Source of the DNA: Actinomycetota bacterium
GTDB lineage: Bacteria; Actinomycetota; Acidimicrobiia; Acidimicrobiales; Iamiaceae
Direction: 5' to 3'
Assembly (NCBI GenBank): GCA_016185275.1
Contig: JACPNX010000010.1
Location: 88,427 to 152,426, forward strand
DNA length: 64,000 bases
Shown here: in pieces, positions 1 to 7,645 of the stretch
Layout of the letters: the number at the start of each line of letters is the position of its first letter
Numbering within the stretch: position 1 is the stretch's first letter
Made by a program: the position numbers and the translations under genes
The notes under the pieces: generated by a model
Told to the model about the DNA's origin: nothing
What the model saw: the letters and a program-made list of their open reading frames with translations, nothing else
Database searches by the model: none

Positions 1-387
1 GGTCTCGAGGAACGGCAGGTCGGTGCCGGCCAGCTGGTCCTGGAGCGCCTTCGTGGCCGTGGCGACGACGACGCGCCGGCCGGCGAGCGCGGCCGGCACG
101 AGGTACGCGAGCGACTTGCCCGTTCCCGTGCCGGCCTGCACCACGAGGTGGCGCCGGTCGGCGATCGCCCGCGCCACCGCCGCGGTCATGTCCACCTGCC
201 CCGGCCGTGGCTCGCCACCGCCCGCCAGCGCGGCGGTCACCGAGGCCAGCGTCCGCTGCGCGGCTGCGGCCGCTGCGGCCGCGGTCGGCGCCGTCACGGT
301 GGCCGTCGCGGCCGCCGTCGCTCCGGGCCCTGTCGCGGGCACCGTCGCTCCAGGCTCTGTCGGCTCAGCGCGCGCCGGGTCCGCCAC
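1..387 (-). CDS. ATP-dependent helicase, DinG/YoaA-like (N-terminal fragment)
   Basis: The gene runs off the left edge, so only the first 129 codons are visible. An alanine/threonine-rich leader of about 45 residues is followed by a Q-motif-like stretch (EPRPGQVDM) and the Walker A region QAGTGTGKSLAYLVPA. The segment VVVATATKALQDQL after it is typical of the DinG/XPD-like superfamily 2 helicases that act in DNA repair. The GTG start at 387 is chosen because a TAGCGT hexamer lies 6 nt before it. The gene is divergent from the DsbA-like gene, with only 36 bp between the start codons. The helicase class is well supported; the exact subfamily needs the missing part. Confidence 0.75.
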   Translation of the reverse strand, partial: MADPARAEPTEPGATVPATGPGATAAATATVTAPTAAAAAAAAQRTLASVTAALAGGGEPRPGQVDMTAAVARAIADRRHLVVQAGTGTGKSLAYLVPAALAGRRVVVATATKALQDQLAGTDLPFLET

Positions 388-393
388 GCACGA

Positions 394-399
394 ACGCTA
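394..399 (-). promoter_or_regulatory. -10 element of the DinG-like gene (leaderless)
   Basis: TAGCGT on the minus strand ends 6 nt before the GTG start, so transcription is predicted to begin at or next to the start codon. It forms a tight divergent pair with the element at 412-417. Confidence 0.5.
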
Positions 400-411
400 C
401 CGAAGCCCCGG

Positions 412-417
412 TATGGT
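412..417 (+). promoter_or_regulatory. -10 element of the DsbA-like gene (leaderless)
   Basis: TATGGT ends 6 nt before the GTG at 424 and there is no Shine-Dalgarno sequence between them. This is the TANNNT spacing seen at other leaderless starts in the window. Confidence 0.5.
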
Positions 418-423
418 CCCGCG

Positions 424-1215
424 GTGCGCGTCGAGATCTGGTCCGACGTCGTCTGCCCGTGGTGCTACATCGGCAAGCGCCGCTTCGAACGGGCCGTGGC
501 GCAGCTCCACGGCACCGTCGACGTCGAGGTCGAGTGGAAGCCGTTCCTGCTCGACCCGCACGCCGGCGCCACGCCCGAGCCGTTGCGCGAGGTGTACGCC
601 CGCAAGTTCGGCGGGCGGGAGCGGGCCGACGCACTGCTGGCGCGGCTCACGGCCACGGCCGCGGCCGAGGGCCTCGAGTTCGACTTCGACGCCGGGCAGG
701 TGCGGGTCACGACCATGCCGGCGCACCGCCTGCTCTGGCTGGCCGGCCGGGAGGGTGACCAGGGCGCGGTGGCCGAGGCCCTCTTCGCCGCGCACTTCGT
801 CCACGGGCGCAGCGTGGCCGACCCCGGCACGCTCGTCGACGCGGGCGCTGCCGGTGGGCTGGCATCGAACCGGGTCCTGGCCCTGCTCGACGGGACCGAG
901 GGCGACATCGAGGTGCGTGAGGATCTCGCCCGGGCCGAGGACCTGCTGATCACCGCGGTCCCCACCTTCGTGGTCGCCGGGCGCTGGCCCATCCCCGGTG
1001 CGCAGGACACGGCGACGTTCGAGCGGGTGCTCCGGCGCCTCGCCGAAGTCGAGGATCCCGGCGACCCCGGCGACCCCGGCGACCCCGGCGGCCCCGGTGA
1101 CCCCGGTGAGCCCGGCGAGGAGGCCGACCCCGGCGACCTCGGCGAGGAGGCCGACCCCGGCGACCTCGGCGAGGAGGCCGACGCCGACGACCTCTCCCGC
1201 GGGGCCGCGGGCTGA
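424..1215 (+). CDS. DsbA-family (FrnE-like) thiol oxidoreductase
   Basis: This 263-residue thioredoxin-fold protein opens with RVEIWSDVVCPWCYIGKRRFE. The CPWC active site near residue 11 is characteristic of the FrnE/2-hydroxychromene-carboxylate-isomerase branch of the DsbA family. There is no signal peptide, so it is predicted to be cytoplasmic. A conserved cis-proline region is visible as ITAVPTFVV near residue 180. The last 50 or so residues form an odd acidic tail of DPG repeats followed by two exact nine-residue repeats, which is not part of the family fold. The start is the GTG just before the first beta strand, supported by the -10 element. The 3' end lies 2 bp from the convergent YihY-like gene. 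Confidence 0.85.
   Translation: MRVEIWSDVVCPWCYIGKRRFERAVAQLHGTVDVEVEWKPFLLDPHAGATPEPLREVYARKFGGRERADALLARLTATAAAEGLEFDFDAGQVRVTTMPAHRLLWLAGREGDQGAVAEALFAAHFVHGRSVADPGTLVDAGAAGGLASNRVLALLDGTEGDIEVREDLARAEDLLITAVPTFVVAGRWPIPGAQDTATFERVLRRLAEVEDPGDPGDPGDPGGPGDPGEPGEEADPGDLGEEADPGDLGEEADADDLSRGAAG
1054..1189 (+). repeat. In-frame minisatellite in the tail of the DsbA-like gene
   Basis: A 9-bp unit (gaccccggc and close variants, coding DPG) repeats about six times. A 27-bp unit coding EEADPGDLG follows twice, at 1117-1143 and 1144-1170, with a partial third copy. The units keep the reading frame and give a collagen-like, then acidic, tail. Confidence 0.85.
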
Positions 1216-1217
1216 CG

Positions 1218-2147
1218 TCAGCTCGGCGCGGGGTCGGGTCCGGACGGCGCGACGACCGTGCCTCCCCGGCCGGCTTCCACGGGGACCTCCCCGGGCAGCC
1301 GCGGGGCCCGCACCTCGAGCGTCACGGACCCCTCGCGCCGTTCCCAGAGCACGACGTTGAGCGTGGACGAGTAGACGATCAGGCGCGAGAAGAACGCCAG
1401 CCACGTGAGGATGGCGAACACGACGCCGAGCGGCCCGTACAGCGAGGACGAGCTCGCCACGAGGCGCGGCACGTAGACGGTCCCGACCAGCTTGAGGATC
1501 TCGAAGCCGGCGGCGCCGAGCACGGCGCCGGGCACCATGGCCCGCCAGCCGGGGCGGCGGTCGCCGAGCACCCAGAACGTCCACAGGAACAGCCCCAGCT
1601 CGACGGCCAGACCGCCCGCGACCGCGAGTGCGGACAGCAGCAGCTTCGGCGCGGCGTCGGGCAGGAAGTTCAGCACGCCACCCAACGCCATGGCCCCGCC
1701 GAACAGCACGACCCCACCTGCGCACCAGACGATGCCGTCGAGGCGGGTGCGCAGGCCCGCGCCCGGACGCTGCCACGGAAGCCGCACACCCTGCGCGATC
1801 GCGTTGGTCACGCCGAGGCCCGACCACAGCAGGCCCGCCAGTCCCACGACGCTGGCGGCCTGGCGGCTGGCCATGGCGCGGCTGATGGCGTCGCGCACGG
1901 TCGACGCGGCCGAGCCGCTGAGCGACAGCGACCGCACGATCCGGTCCGGCACGTCGGGGTCGCCCGCGGCGAGGAAGCCGACGACGGCGATGGCCACGAG
2001 CGCCAGCGGGAACAGCGACACGAACGCGGTGACGGTGATGCTCGACGCCACCGGGCCGCCGTTGAGCTGACCGACCCGCTCCTGCACGTCGAGGGCTCGG
2101 CCCAGCCACGGCCATCGTCGCCCCAGGGCGCGGAGGCGCTCGGTCAT
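1218..2147 (-). CDS. YihY/BrkB family inner-membrane protein
   Basis: The 309-residue product has about six hydrophobic helices (for example SSITVTAFVSLFPLALVAIAV and VVFAILTWLAFFSRLIVYSS) and the G-LLWSGLG and LYGPLG patterns of the YihY (formerly ribonuclease BN) family. These are integral membrane proteins of uncertain function. The short hydrophilic tail faces one side of the membrane. The ATG at 2147 is chosen because the upstream extension is charged shadow sequence and because an imperfect -10 (TAGGGC) lies 7 nt before it. The gene is divergent from recO, with 40 bp between start codons. Confidence 0.85.
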   Translation of the reverse strand: MTERLRALGRRWPWLGRALDVQERVGQLNGGPVASSITVTAFVSLFPLALVAIAVVGFLAAGDPDVPDRIVRSLSLSGSAASTVRDAISRAMASRQAASVVGLAGLLWSGLGVTNAIAQGVRLPWQRPGAGLRTRLDGIVWCAGGVVLFGGAMALGGVLNFLPDAAPKLLLSALAVAGGLAVELGLFLWTFWVLGDRRPGWRAMVPGAVLGAAGFEILKLVGTVYVPRLVASSSSLYGPLGVVFAILTWLAFFSRLIVYSSTLNVVLWERREGSVTLEVRAPRLPGEVPVEAGRGGTVVAPSGPDPAPS

Positions 2148-2154
2148 GCGCCGC

Positions 2155-2160
2155 GCCCTA
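2155..2160 (-). promoter_or_regulatory. Weak -10 element of the YihY-like gene
   Basis: TAGGGC lies 7 nt before the ATG. The last base deviates from TANNNT, so this is a weaker match than the others. Confidence 0.3.
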
Positions 2161-2172
2161 CCCGGCCGCCGG

Positions 2173-2178
2173 TAGCGT
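2173..2178 (+). promoter_or_regulatory. -10 element of recO
   Basis: TAGCGT ends 9 nt before the recO ATG. The predicted 5' leader is at most a few nucleotides and no Shine-Dalgarno sequence fits. Confidence 0.4.
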
Positions 2179-2187
2179 CGGGCCCGG

Positions 2188-2907
2188 ATGGCGCTGTACC
2201 GCGACTCGGGGATCGTGCTGCGCACGCACAAGCTCGGTGAGGCCGACCGCATCGTCACGTTCCTCACCGAGCACCACGGCAAGGTGCGCGCCGTCGCCAA
2301 AGGAGCGCGCAAGACCAAGAGCCGCTTCGGTGCCCGCCTCGAAGCACCGAGCCACGCGGCCCTCCAGCTCTACGGCGGCCGCAGCGATCTCGACATCGTC
2401 ACGCAGGCGGAGACGATCGACCACTTCCGCCCCGTGCGGACCGATCTGGACCGCTTCGCACGCGCGGCGACGATGCTCGAAGCCGTCGACCAGATCACCC
2501 CCGAGCGCGAGCCCAACCGGCGCCTGTACGCCATGCTGCTCGGCGCGCTGCACTCGCTGAGCGAGCACGACAGTCCGGTGGTGGTGGCGGCGTTCTTCTG
2601 GAAGCTGCTCTCGGCCGAAGGTGTGGAGCCGGTCGTCGACGCCTGCGTGACCTGTGGCGAGGAAGCCGATTTGGTGGCCTTCGACCCGATCGAGGGCGGC
2701 GTCCTGTGCCGGGCGCACCGGCGGGGCGTGCCGATCGGCGCCGACGCGCTGGCCCTGCTCCGCGACGTGCTGGGTGGCCGGTTGCGCGCCGCGCTGGCCG
2801 TGCCCGCCTCCCCGGCCACCGCCGAGCTCGACCACCTCGCGGTGCACACCATGGAGCAGCACCTCGAACGCCGCCTCCGATCGGTGGGCCTGCTCGACCG
2901 CGGCTGA
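2188..2907 (+). CDS. recO: DNA repair protein RecO
   Basis: The 239-residue protein has the normal RecO length and layout. The N-terminal OB-fold begins [24 protein letters not shown]. The central helical part follows, with a C-terminal zinc-knuckle-like region (CVTCGEE and VLCRAHR). RecO loads RecA onto SSB-coated single strands and anneals DNA in the RecFOR pathway. The ATG at 2188 fits the conserved N terminus exactly. The gene runs in the same direction as glyS, 85 bp upstream of it, but glyS has its own -10 element. Confidence 0.95.
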   Translation: MALYRDSGIVLRTHKLGEADRIVTFLTEHHGKVRAVAKGARKTKSRFGARLEAPSHAALQLYGGRSDLDIVTQAETIDHFRPVRTDLDRFARAATMLEAVDQITPEREPNRRLYAMLLGALHSLSEHDSPVVVAAFFWKLLSAEGVEPVVDACVTCGEEADLVAFDPIEGGVLCRAHRRGVPIGADALALLRDVLGGRLRAALAVPASPATAELDHLAVHTMEQHLERRLRSVGLLDRG

Positions 2908-2978
2908 GCCGGTACGAGCGGGACGCCGACCCTCGGCGACCGGTCGGCAAGCCCGGATTCGGACGAAGGGACCACCGC

Positions 2979-2984
2979 TACGCT
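2979..2984 (+). promoter_or_regulatory. -10 element of glyS
   Basis: TACGCT ends 8 nt before the ATG of the glycyl-tRNA synthetase gene, giving an almost leaderless transcript. Confidence 0.4.
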
Positions 2985-2992
2985 GCCTCGCC

Positions 2993-4318
2993 ATGGCCGA
3001 GCCGACCGTCGACCCTGCGCTGTTCGACAAGATCGTCAACCTCTGCAAGCGCCGAGGCTTCGTGTTCCCGTCGGCCGAGATCTATGGCGGCTTTCGCTCG
3101 ACCTACGACTACGGGCCGATCGGCGTCCTCATGCTGCGCAACGTGAAGGACCAGTGGTGGCGCTCGATGGTGCAGCTGCGCGACGACGTGGTGGGCATCG
3201 ACGCCGCCATCCTGTCCCCGCCCGCGATCTGGGAGGCGTCCGGTCACCTGGCCACGTTCACCGACCCGCTCGTCGACTGCCGCCACTGCGGCGCCCGCCA
3301 CCGCCAGGACAAGCTCGACGACCCCGACGTGTGCCCCACCTGCGGCACGCGGGGGACGTTCACGGAGCCACGGCAGTTCAACCTGATGTTCAAGACCCAT
3401 GCCGGTCCTGTCGAGGACGAAGGGTCGGTTGCCTACCTGCGTCCCGAGACCGCCCAGGGCATCTTCGTGAACTTCTCGAACGTGGTGAACACGACCCGCA
3501 AGAAGCCGCCCTTCGGCATCGCCCAGATCGGCAAGTCGTTCCGCAACGAGATCACGCCCGGCAACTTCGTGTTCCGCACCCGCGAGTTCGAGCAGATGGA
3601 GATGGAGTACTTCGTGCCTCCGGACGAAGGTCCGCGCTGGTACGACTACTGGTGCGGGGAGCGGTTCCAGTGGTACGTCGACCTCGGCATGCCGGCCGAA
3701 CGCCTCCGCCTGCGGGCGCACGAGCCCGACGAGCTGTCCCACTACTCGTCGGGCACGTCGGACATCGAGTTCCTCTTCCCCTGGGGGTGGGACGAGCTGG
3801 AGGGGATCGCCCAGCGCACCGACTTCGACCTGCGCCGCCACGCCGAGCACTCCGGTGAGCGGCTCGACTGGTTCGACCAGGCCTCCGGCGAGCGGTACCT
3901 GCCGCACGTGGTCGAACCGGCCGCCGGGGCGACCCGCACGATGATGGCGTTCCTCATGGCCGCCTACGACGAGGAGGAGGTGCGGGGCGAGACCCGGGTC
4001 GTGCTGCACCTGCACCCGCGGCTGGCGCCGTTCAAGGTGGCCGTGCTGCCGTTGTCCAAGAAGCCCGAGCTGACCGAACCGGCACGGGCGCTGGCGAGCG
4101 GTCTACGCCGGGCCTTCATGTGCGACTACGACGAGACGCAGGCGATCGGGCGCCGTTACCGGCGCCAGGACGAGCTCGGCACCCCGTTCTGCGTGACCTT
4201 CGACTTCGAGTCGGTCGACGACGGCAGGGTCACCGTGCGCGAGCGGGACTCGATGGACCAGGACCGCGTGGCCATCGACGAGGTCGAGTCGTACCTCCGG
4301 GAGCGCCTCGAGGTCTGA
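2993..4318 (+). CDS. glyS: Glycyl-tRNA synthetase, dimeric alpha2 type
   Basis: This 441-residue class II synthetase charges tRNA-Gly. It is the single-chain (GlyQS/eukaryal-like) form, not the alpha2beta2 form. Visible landmarks are the N-terminal [14 protein letters not shown] and YDYGPIG, a zinc-ribbon-like insert (CRHCG to CPTCG near residues 97-120), the motif 2 region [21 protein letters not shown], and the C-terminal anticodon-binding domain beginning near [10 protein letters not shown]. The ATG at 2993 is chosen because the upstream extension is out of character and the -10 element sits 8 nt before it. Confidence 0.96.
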   Translation: MAEPTVDPALFDKIVNLCKRRGFVFPSAEIYGGFRSTYDYGPIGVLMLRNVKDQWWRSMVQLRDDVVGIDAAILSPPAIWEASGHLATFTDPLVDCRHCGARHRQDKLDDPDVCPTCGTRGTFTEPRQFNLMFKTHAGPVEDEGSVAYLRPETAQGIFVNFSNVVNTTRKKPPFGIAQIGKSFRNEITPGNFVFRTREFEQMEMEYFVPPDEGPRWYDYWCGERFQWYVDLGMPAERLRLRAHEPDELSHYSSGTSDIEFLFPWGWDELEGIAQRTDFDLRRHAEHSGERLDWFDQASGERYLPHVVEPAAGATRTMMAFLMAAYDEEEVRGETRVVLHLHPRLAPFKVAVLPLSKKPELTEPARALASGLRRAFMCDYDETQAIGRRYRRQDELGTPFCVTFDFESVDDGRVTVRERDSMDQDRVAIDEVESYLRERLEV

Positions 4319-4381
4319 GCGGCCGCGTCGCGGCTTCGCCAGCCGGGCCTCGCGGGGTTCGCACGGCGCGGGTCGACGCGC

Positions 4382-4765
4382 TCAGGCGGCCCGTCGACCG
4401 CCCAGACCCGACTGACCCAGCGACTCGACCAGCGCATCGACCAGCCTGCCGAACGCCTTGTCGGCCCGGCGGGTGCTCAGCCGGTTGTGCGCTTCGCCGG
4501 GGTTGACCCACAGCTGGAGCTGTCCATGCTCCCGGTCGGTGATGGCATGGGCCTCGACCCGCATGTGCGGCTCGACGGCGCCGAGCAGCACGATCCCGAG
4601 CCGGCTGCCCCGCTGCGCGAGGAGCGTCGAAAGCCCGCCGCGCTCGACCGTGAACCCGGTTCGGTGCAGCACCTCCTCGAGGCAAGCCAGAGCGTGCTGA
4701 GGATCGCCGTCGAGCTCCAGCGTCACCGGTGGGGCGACATGGCGGGCTTCGAGTGACAGGGCCAC
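4382..4765 (-). CDS. Conserved-looking hypothetical protein, 127 aa
   Basis: I do not recognise the family. The sequence begins VALSLEARHVAPPVTLELDGD and looks like a small alpha/beta cytoplasmic domain with no signal or membrane segment. The GTG start is backed by a strong Shine-Dalgarno (AGAAGGA) about 4 nt upstream. The two neighbouring genes run in the opposite direction, so it is a single-gene unit. GC-rich third positions in this frame support real coding. Confidence 0.65.
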   Translation of the reverse strand: MALSLEARHVAPPVTLELDGDPQHALACLEEVLHRTGFTVERGGLSTLLAQRGSRLGIVLLGAVEPHMRVEAHAITDREHGQLQLWVNPGEAHNRLSTRRADKAFGRLVDALVESLGQSGLGGRRAA

Positions 4766-4876
4766 GTTCCTTCTTTCGCCGCGATGACGGGTGAGCCCTT
4801 CCGCTACCCCCACCATGACAGAAGCGTGCGCGCGACAGGTGGCAATCGGCGCGCACTCGCGTGATGGATGCCGCCG

Positions 4877-4882
4877 TACGCT
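4877..4882 (+). promoter_or_regulatory. -10 element of the molybdopterin oxidoreductase gene (leaderless)
   Basis: TACGCT ends 6 nt before the GTG at 4889. This favours that GTG over the ATG at 4868, which would lie upstream of the predicted transcription start. Confidence 0.5.
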
Positions 4883-4888
4883 CACAGG

Positions 4889-6565
4889 GTGAACGGCTCC
4901 GAGGGACGCGGCACCGGCTCGGAGCCATCCCCGGGCGGCCCGCGCGGTGGGCGGCCCGGCGACCGGCCCGGTGGGCGGGCGCCCTGGGGCGCGGCCGTCG
5001 CGGGCGTCGCTGCGGCCGGGTTGGCGCTCGCCGCGACCGAGGTGGTCGGTGTGGCGTCGCCCGCCACGCCCACGCTCCTGCAGGTCGTGGGGAACTGGTT
5101 GGTCGAGCGGTTCGCGGGTTCGCTGCGCGACGTCGCGGTGCAGCTGTTCGGCACGAACGACAAGCGGGCGCTCGTCATCGGCACGGTCCTCGTGAGCCTC
5201 GCGCTCGGCGCGGCGGTCGGCCGCCTCGCGCTGCGGCGTCCCGCCGCGGGCCCGGTGGCGTTCTCGTTCGCCGCGGCGGCGGGCATCGCTGCCGGCCTCA
5301 CCGACCCCATCGCCCGTGATCATCCGATCCCGGTCGTCGCCGCCGGCGTCGCCGGTGCCGTCGTCGGAGCCGTGGCGCTGCGGCTGCTGCTGGTGCGCGC
5401 GCTCGGCCCTTCGTCGGGCGCGAGGCGCGCACCGCTCGTCCGGCCGGGACCGTCAGGGGAGGCCGGGCCCGACGGCGGGACTGCGCCCGCGCGGGTGGCC
5501 CGCCGTCGGATGCTCACGTGGGCCGTGACGGCACTCGGCATCTCGGCCGGGTCCGCGTGGTTCGCCGGCGCGCTGCGCGGCCGCCGGGCGGCCGCCTCGG
5601 CCGCTCCGCCCGTCCCGCTGCCCGCCGCGGCCGACGTGGCCGCAGTGCCCGCAGGAAGCGCGCTCGACGCGGCCGTTCCCGGCATCACGCCGTTGATCAC
5701 GTCGAACGCCGACTTCTACCGCATCGACACCGCGCTCGACGTGCCGCGCATCGCCGCCGACCGCTGGCGCCTGCGCATCACCGGTCTGGTCGAGCGCGAG
5801 GTCGAGCACACGTACCGCTCGCTGCTGGCCCGCGAGCTGGTGGAGGTGCCGATCACCATCCAGTGCGTGTCGAACGAGGTGGGCGGTGACCTGGTCGGCA
5901 CGGCTCGCTGGCGCGGCGTGCCGCTGGCCGCCCTGCTCGACGAGGCCCGGCCCCGCCCCGATGCCACCCAGGTCGTGGGGGTGTCGGCCGACGGGTTCAC
6001 GGCGGGGTTCCCCACCCGGGCCGTCACCGACGGGCGCCACGCGCTCGTCGCCGTCGGCATGAACGGCCGACCGCTGCCGGCCGTGCACGGCTTCCCGGCC
6101 CGCCTGGTCGTGGCCGGCCTGTACGGCTACGTGTCGGCCACCAAGTGGCTCACCGAGATCCGGCTCACCCGCCTCGAGGACTTCGACGGCTTCTGGATCC
6201 CGCGCGGCTGGGCCAAGGAGGGGCCGATCAAGACGGCGTCGCGCATCGACGTGCCCACCGGCTCGGATGCGGTGCGGGCCGGGAGGGTCGTCGTCGCCGG
6301 GGTGGCGTGGGCGCCGGCACGTGGCATCCGCGCCGTGCAGGTCCGCGTCGACCGGGGGCCGTGGCGCGACGCCGACGTCGCACCGGCTGCATCCGACGAC
6401 CTGTGGGTGCAGTGGCGCTGGAGCTGGGACGCCACGCCGGGCACGCGGACGCTCCAGGTGCGAGCCGTCGACGGCACCGGCGCGCTCCAGGACGGCCGGG
6501 CCGCGCCTCCTGCTCCCGACGGCGCCACGGGCTGGCACACCCGCACCGTCACCGTGCGGCGCTGA
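4889..6565 (+). CDS. Membrane-anchored molybdopterin-dependent oxidoreductase (sulfite-oxidase fold)
   Basis: The 558-residue protein has three or four membrane helices in its first 175 residues. A twin-arginine-like RRRMLT with a hydrophobic stretch follows near residue 206. A sulfite-oxidase-type molybdopterin domain (about 265-440) and a C-terminal Mo-co dimerisation domain complete it. The TIQCVSNEVGGDLVG segment carries the likely molybdenum-ligating Cys326. The catalytic part probably faces the outside of the membrane. The substrate is unknown; related proteins handle oxidised methionine, sulfite or nitrate-like compounds. No partner cytochrome gene lies next to it. Confidence 0.85.
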   Translation: MNGSEGRGTGSEPSPGGPRGGRPGDRPGGRAPWGAAVAGVAAAGLALAATEVVGVASPATPTLLQVVGNWLVERFAGSLRDVAVQLFGTNDKRALVIGTVLVSLALGAAVGRLALRRPAAGPVAFSFAAAAGIAAGLTDPIARDHPIPVVAAGVAGAVVGAVALRLLLVRALGPSSGARRAPLVRPGPSGEAGPDGGTAPARVARRRMLTWAVTALGISAGSAWFAGALRGRRAAASAAPPVPLPAAADVAAVPAGSALDAAVPGITPLITSNADFYRIDTALDVPRIAADRWRLRITGLVEREVEHTYRSLLARELVEVPITIQCVSNEVGGDLVGTARWRGVPLAALLDEARPRPDATQVVGVSADGFTAGFPTRAVTDGRHALVAVGMNGRPLPAVHGFPARLVVAGLYGYVSATKWLTEIRLTRLEDFDGFWIPRGWAKEGPIKTASRIDVPTGSDAVRAGRVVVAGVAWAPARGIRAVQVRVDRGPWRDADVAPAASDDLWVQWRWSWDATPGTRTLQVRAVDGTGALQDGRAAPPAPDGATGWHTRTVTVRR

Positions 6566-6606
6566 GCCGGAGCTCTCGCGCGGGACCTGCCGGCCGCCAC
6601 GGCGGC

Positions 6607-7548
6607 TCAGCCGAGGCCGACCGCGGCGCCGACCGAGCGGATGTCCTCCGGTGTGCCGAACGCGAACGAGAAGATCACCTCGTCGACGCCGGCCTCGGCG
6701 AACGGTGCGACCAGCTCGGCGAGCTCCTCGGGCTGGCCGATCGTGAAGCCGGCGGCTTCGGCCGCCGCCGGGTCGTCCGCCGATCGGAGCAGCTCGCGCA
6801 TCGAGCGGGTGTGCTCCTCGGAGGTCGTGAGCAGCAGCGGCGTCATCCACGTGACGGACACCTCTCCGGGATCTCGCCCCACGTCGGCGCAGTGCCGGTG
6901 CAGGACGTCGATCTTGTGGCGGACGACGTCGATCGGTCCGGTGACGTTGCACGCGTCCGCCAGCTCCGCGACGAGCCGGAGGGTGCGCCGCTCGCCGCCG
7001 CCGCCGATCATGATCGGGATGCCGCCGGCCCGCACGGGTCGCGGCAGGTTCCGGGCCTCGGTGATGCGGTAGTGGCGGCCTTCGAAGGAGGCGCCGTCCT
7101 CGTCGAACATGGCCCGGCAGATGCGCACGGCCTCCTCCAGGCGGTCGAGGCGCTCGCCCGCCCCCGGGAAGTCCACGCCCAGCGCGGCGTGCTCGACGTC
7201 GTACCAGGCGGCGCCGATGCCCAGGATCGCCCGCCCGCGCGACATGACGTCGAGCGTCGTGACCGCCTTGGCCAGCAGCGCCGGGTTCCGGTACGTCACA
7301 CCGGTGACGAGCGTGCCCAGCTGGACCCTCGAGGTGCGCGCCGCGAGCCCGCCGAGCAGCGTGTAGGCCTCGAGCATCGGCTGGTCGGGACCGCCGAGCG
7401 GGGGCAGCTGGAAGAAGTGGTCCATGACCCACAGCGACGAAAAGCCCGTTTCGTCGGCGGCTCCCGCGAGGGCGGCGACGTGGTCGAACAGCCCGTCGTC
7501 AGGCACGTCGTGGGTGAAGTTGGGCAGCTGGATCCCGAAGCGCGGCAT
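6607..7548 (-). CDS. F420-dependent LLM-class oxidoreductase
   Basis: This 313-residue TIM-barrel protein starts MPRFGIQLPNFTHD. It has the luciferase-like pattern SLWVMDHF, LGTLVTGVTYRNPALLAK and the glycine-rich IPIMIGGGGERRTL. The family uses coenzyme F420 (sometimes FMN) for hydride transfer. The sequence resembles the TIGR03560 actinobacterial group, whose substrates are unknown. The start codon precedes the first beta strand. It is convergent with the molybdopterin gene and divergent from ppdK. Confidence 0.88.
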   Translation of the reverse strand: MPRFGIQLPNFTHDVPDDGLFDHVAALAGAADETGFSSLWVMDHFFQLPPLGGPDQPMLEAYTLLGGLAARTSRVQLGTLVTGVTYRNPALLAKAVTTLDVMSRGRAILGIGAAWYDVEHAALGVDFPGAGERLDRLEEAVRICRAMFDEDGASFEGRHYRITEARNLPRPVRAGGIPIMIGGGGERRTLRLVAELADACNVTGPIDVVRHKIDVLHRHCADVGRDPGEVSVTWMTPLLLTTSEEHTRSMRELLRSADDPAAAEAAGFTIGQPEELAELVAPFAEAGVDEVIFSFAFGTPEDIRSVGAAVGLG

Positions 7549-7604
7549 GGCCCGAACCTAGGCCGCGCCCCGCTCCGCCGGGCACCCGTGCCGAGGTCGG
7601 TCGG

Positions 7605-7610
7605 TAGGGT
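7605..7610 (+). promoter_or_regulatory. -10 element of ppdK
   Basis: TAGGGT lies 35 nt before the GTG of ppdK. Unlike many genes here, ppdK would have a short leader carrying a purine-rich gaggggaac ribosome-binding site. Confidence 0.35.
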
Positions 7611-7645
7611 GAGCCCGACCTGACGACCGAGCCGAGGGGAACGCC

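Noticed and set aside
5453..7432. Long minus-strand open frame (659 codons)
   Set aside because: It lies across the molybdopterin gene and runs beside the LLM gene in another frame. Its composition is Arg/Gly/Pro shadow sequence without any domain; high GC makes such frames common.
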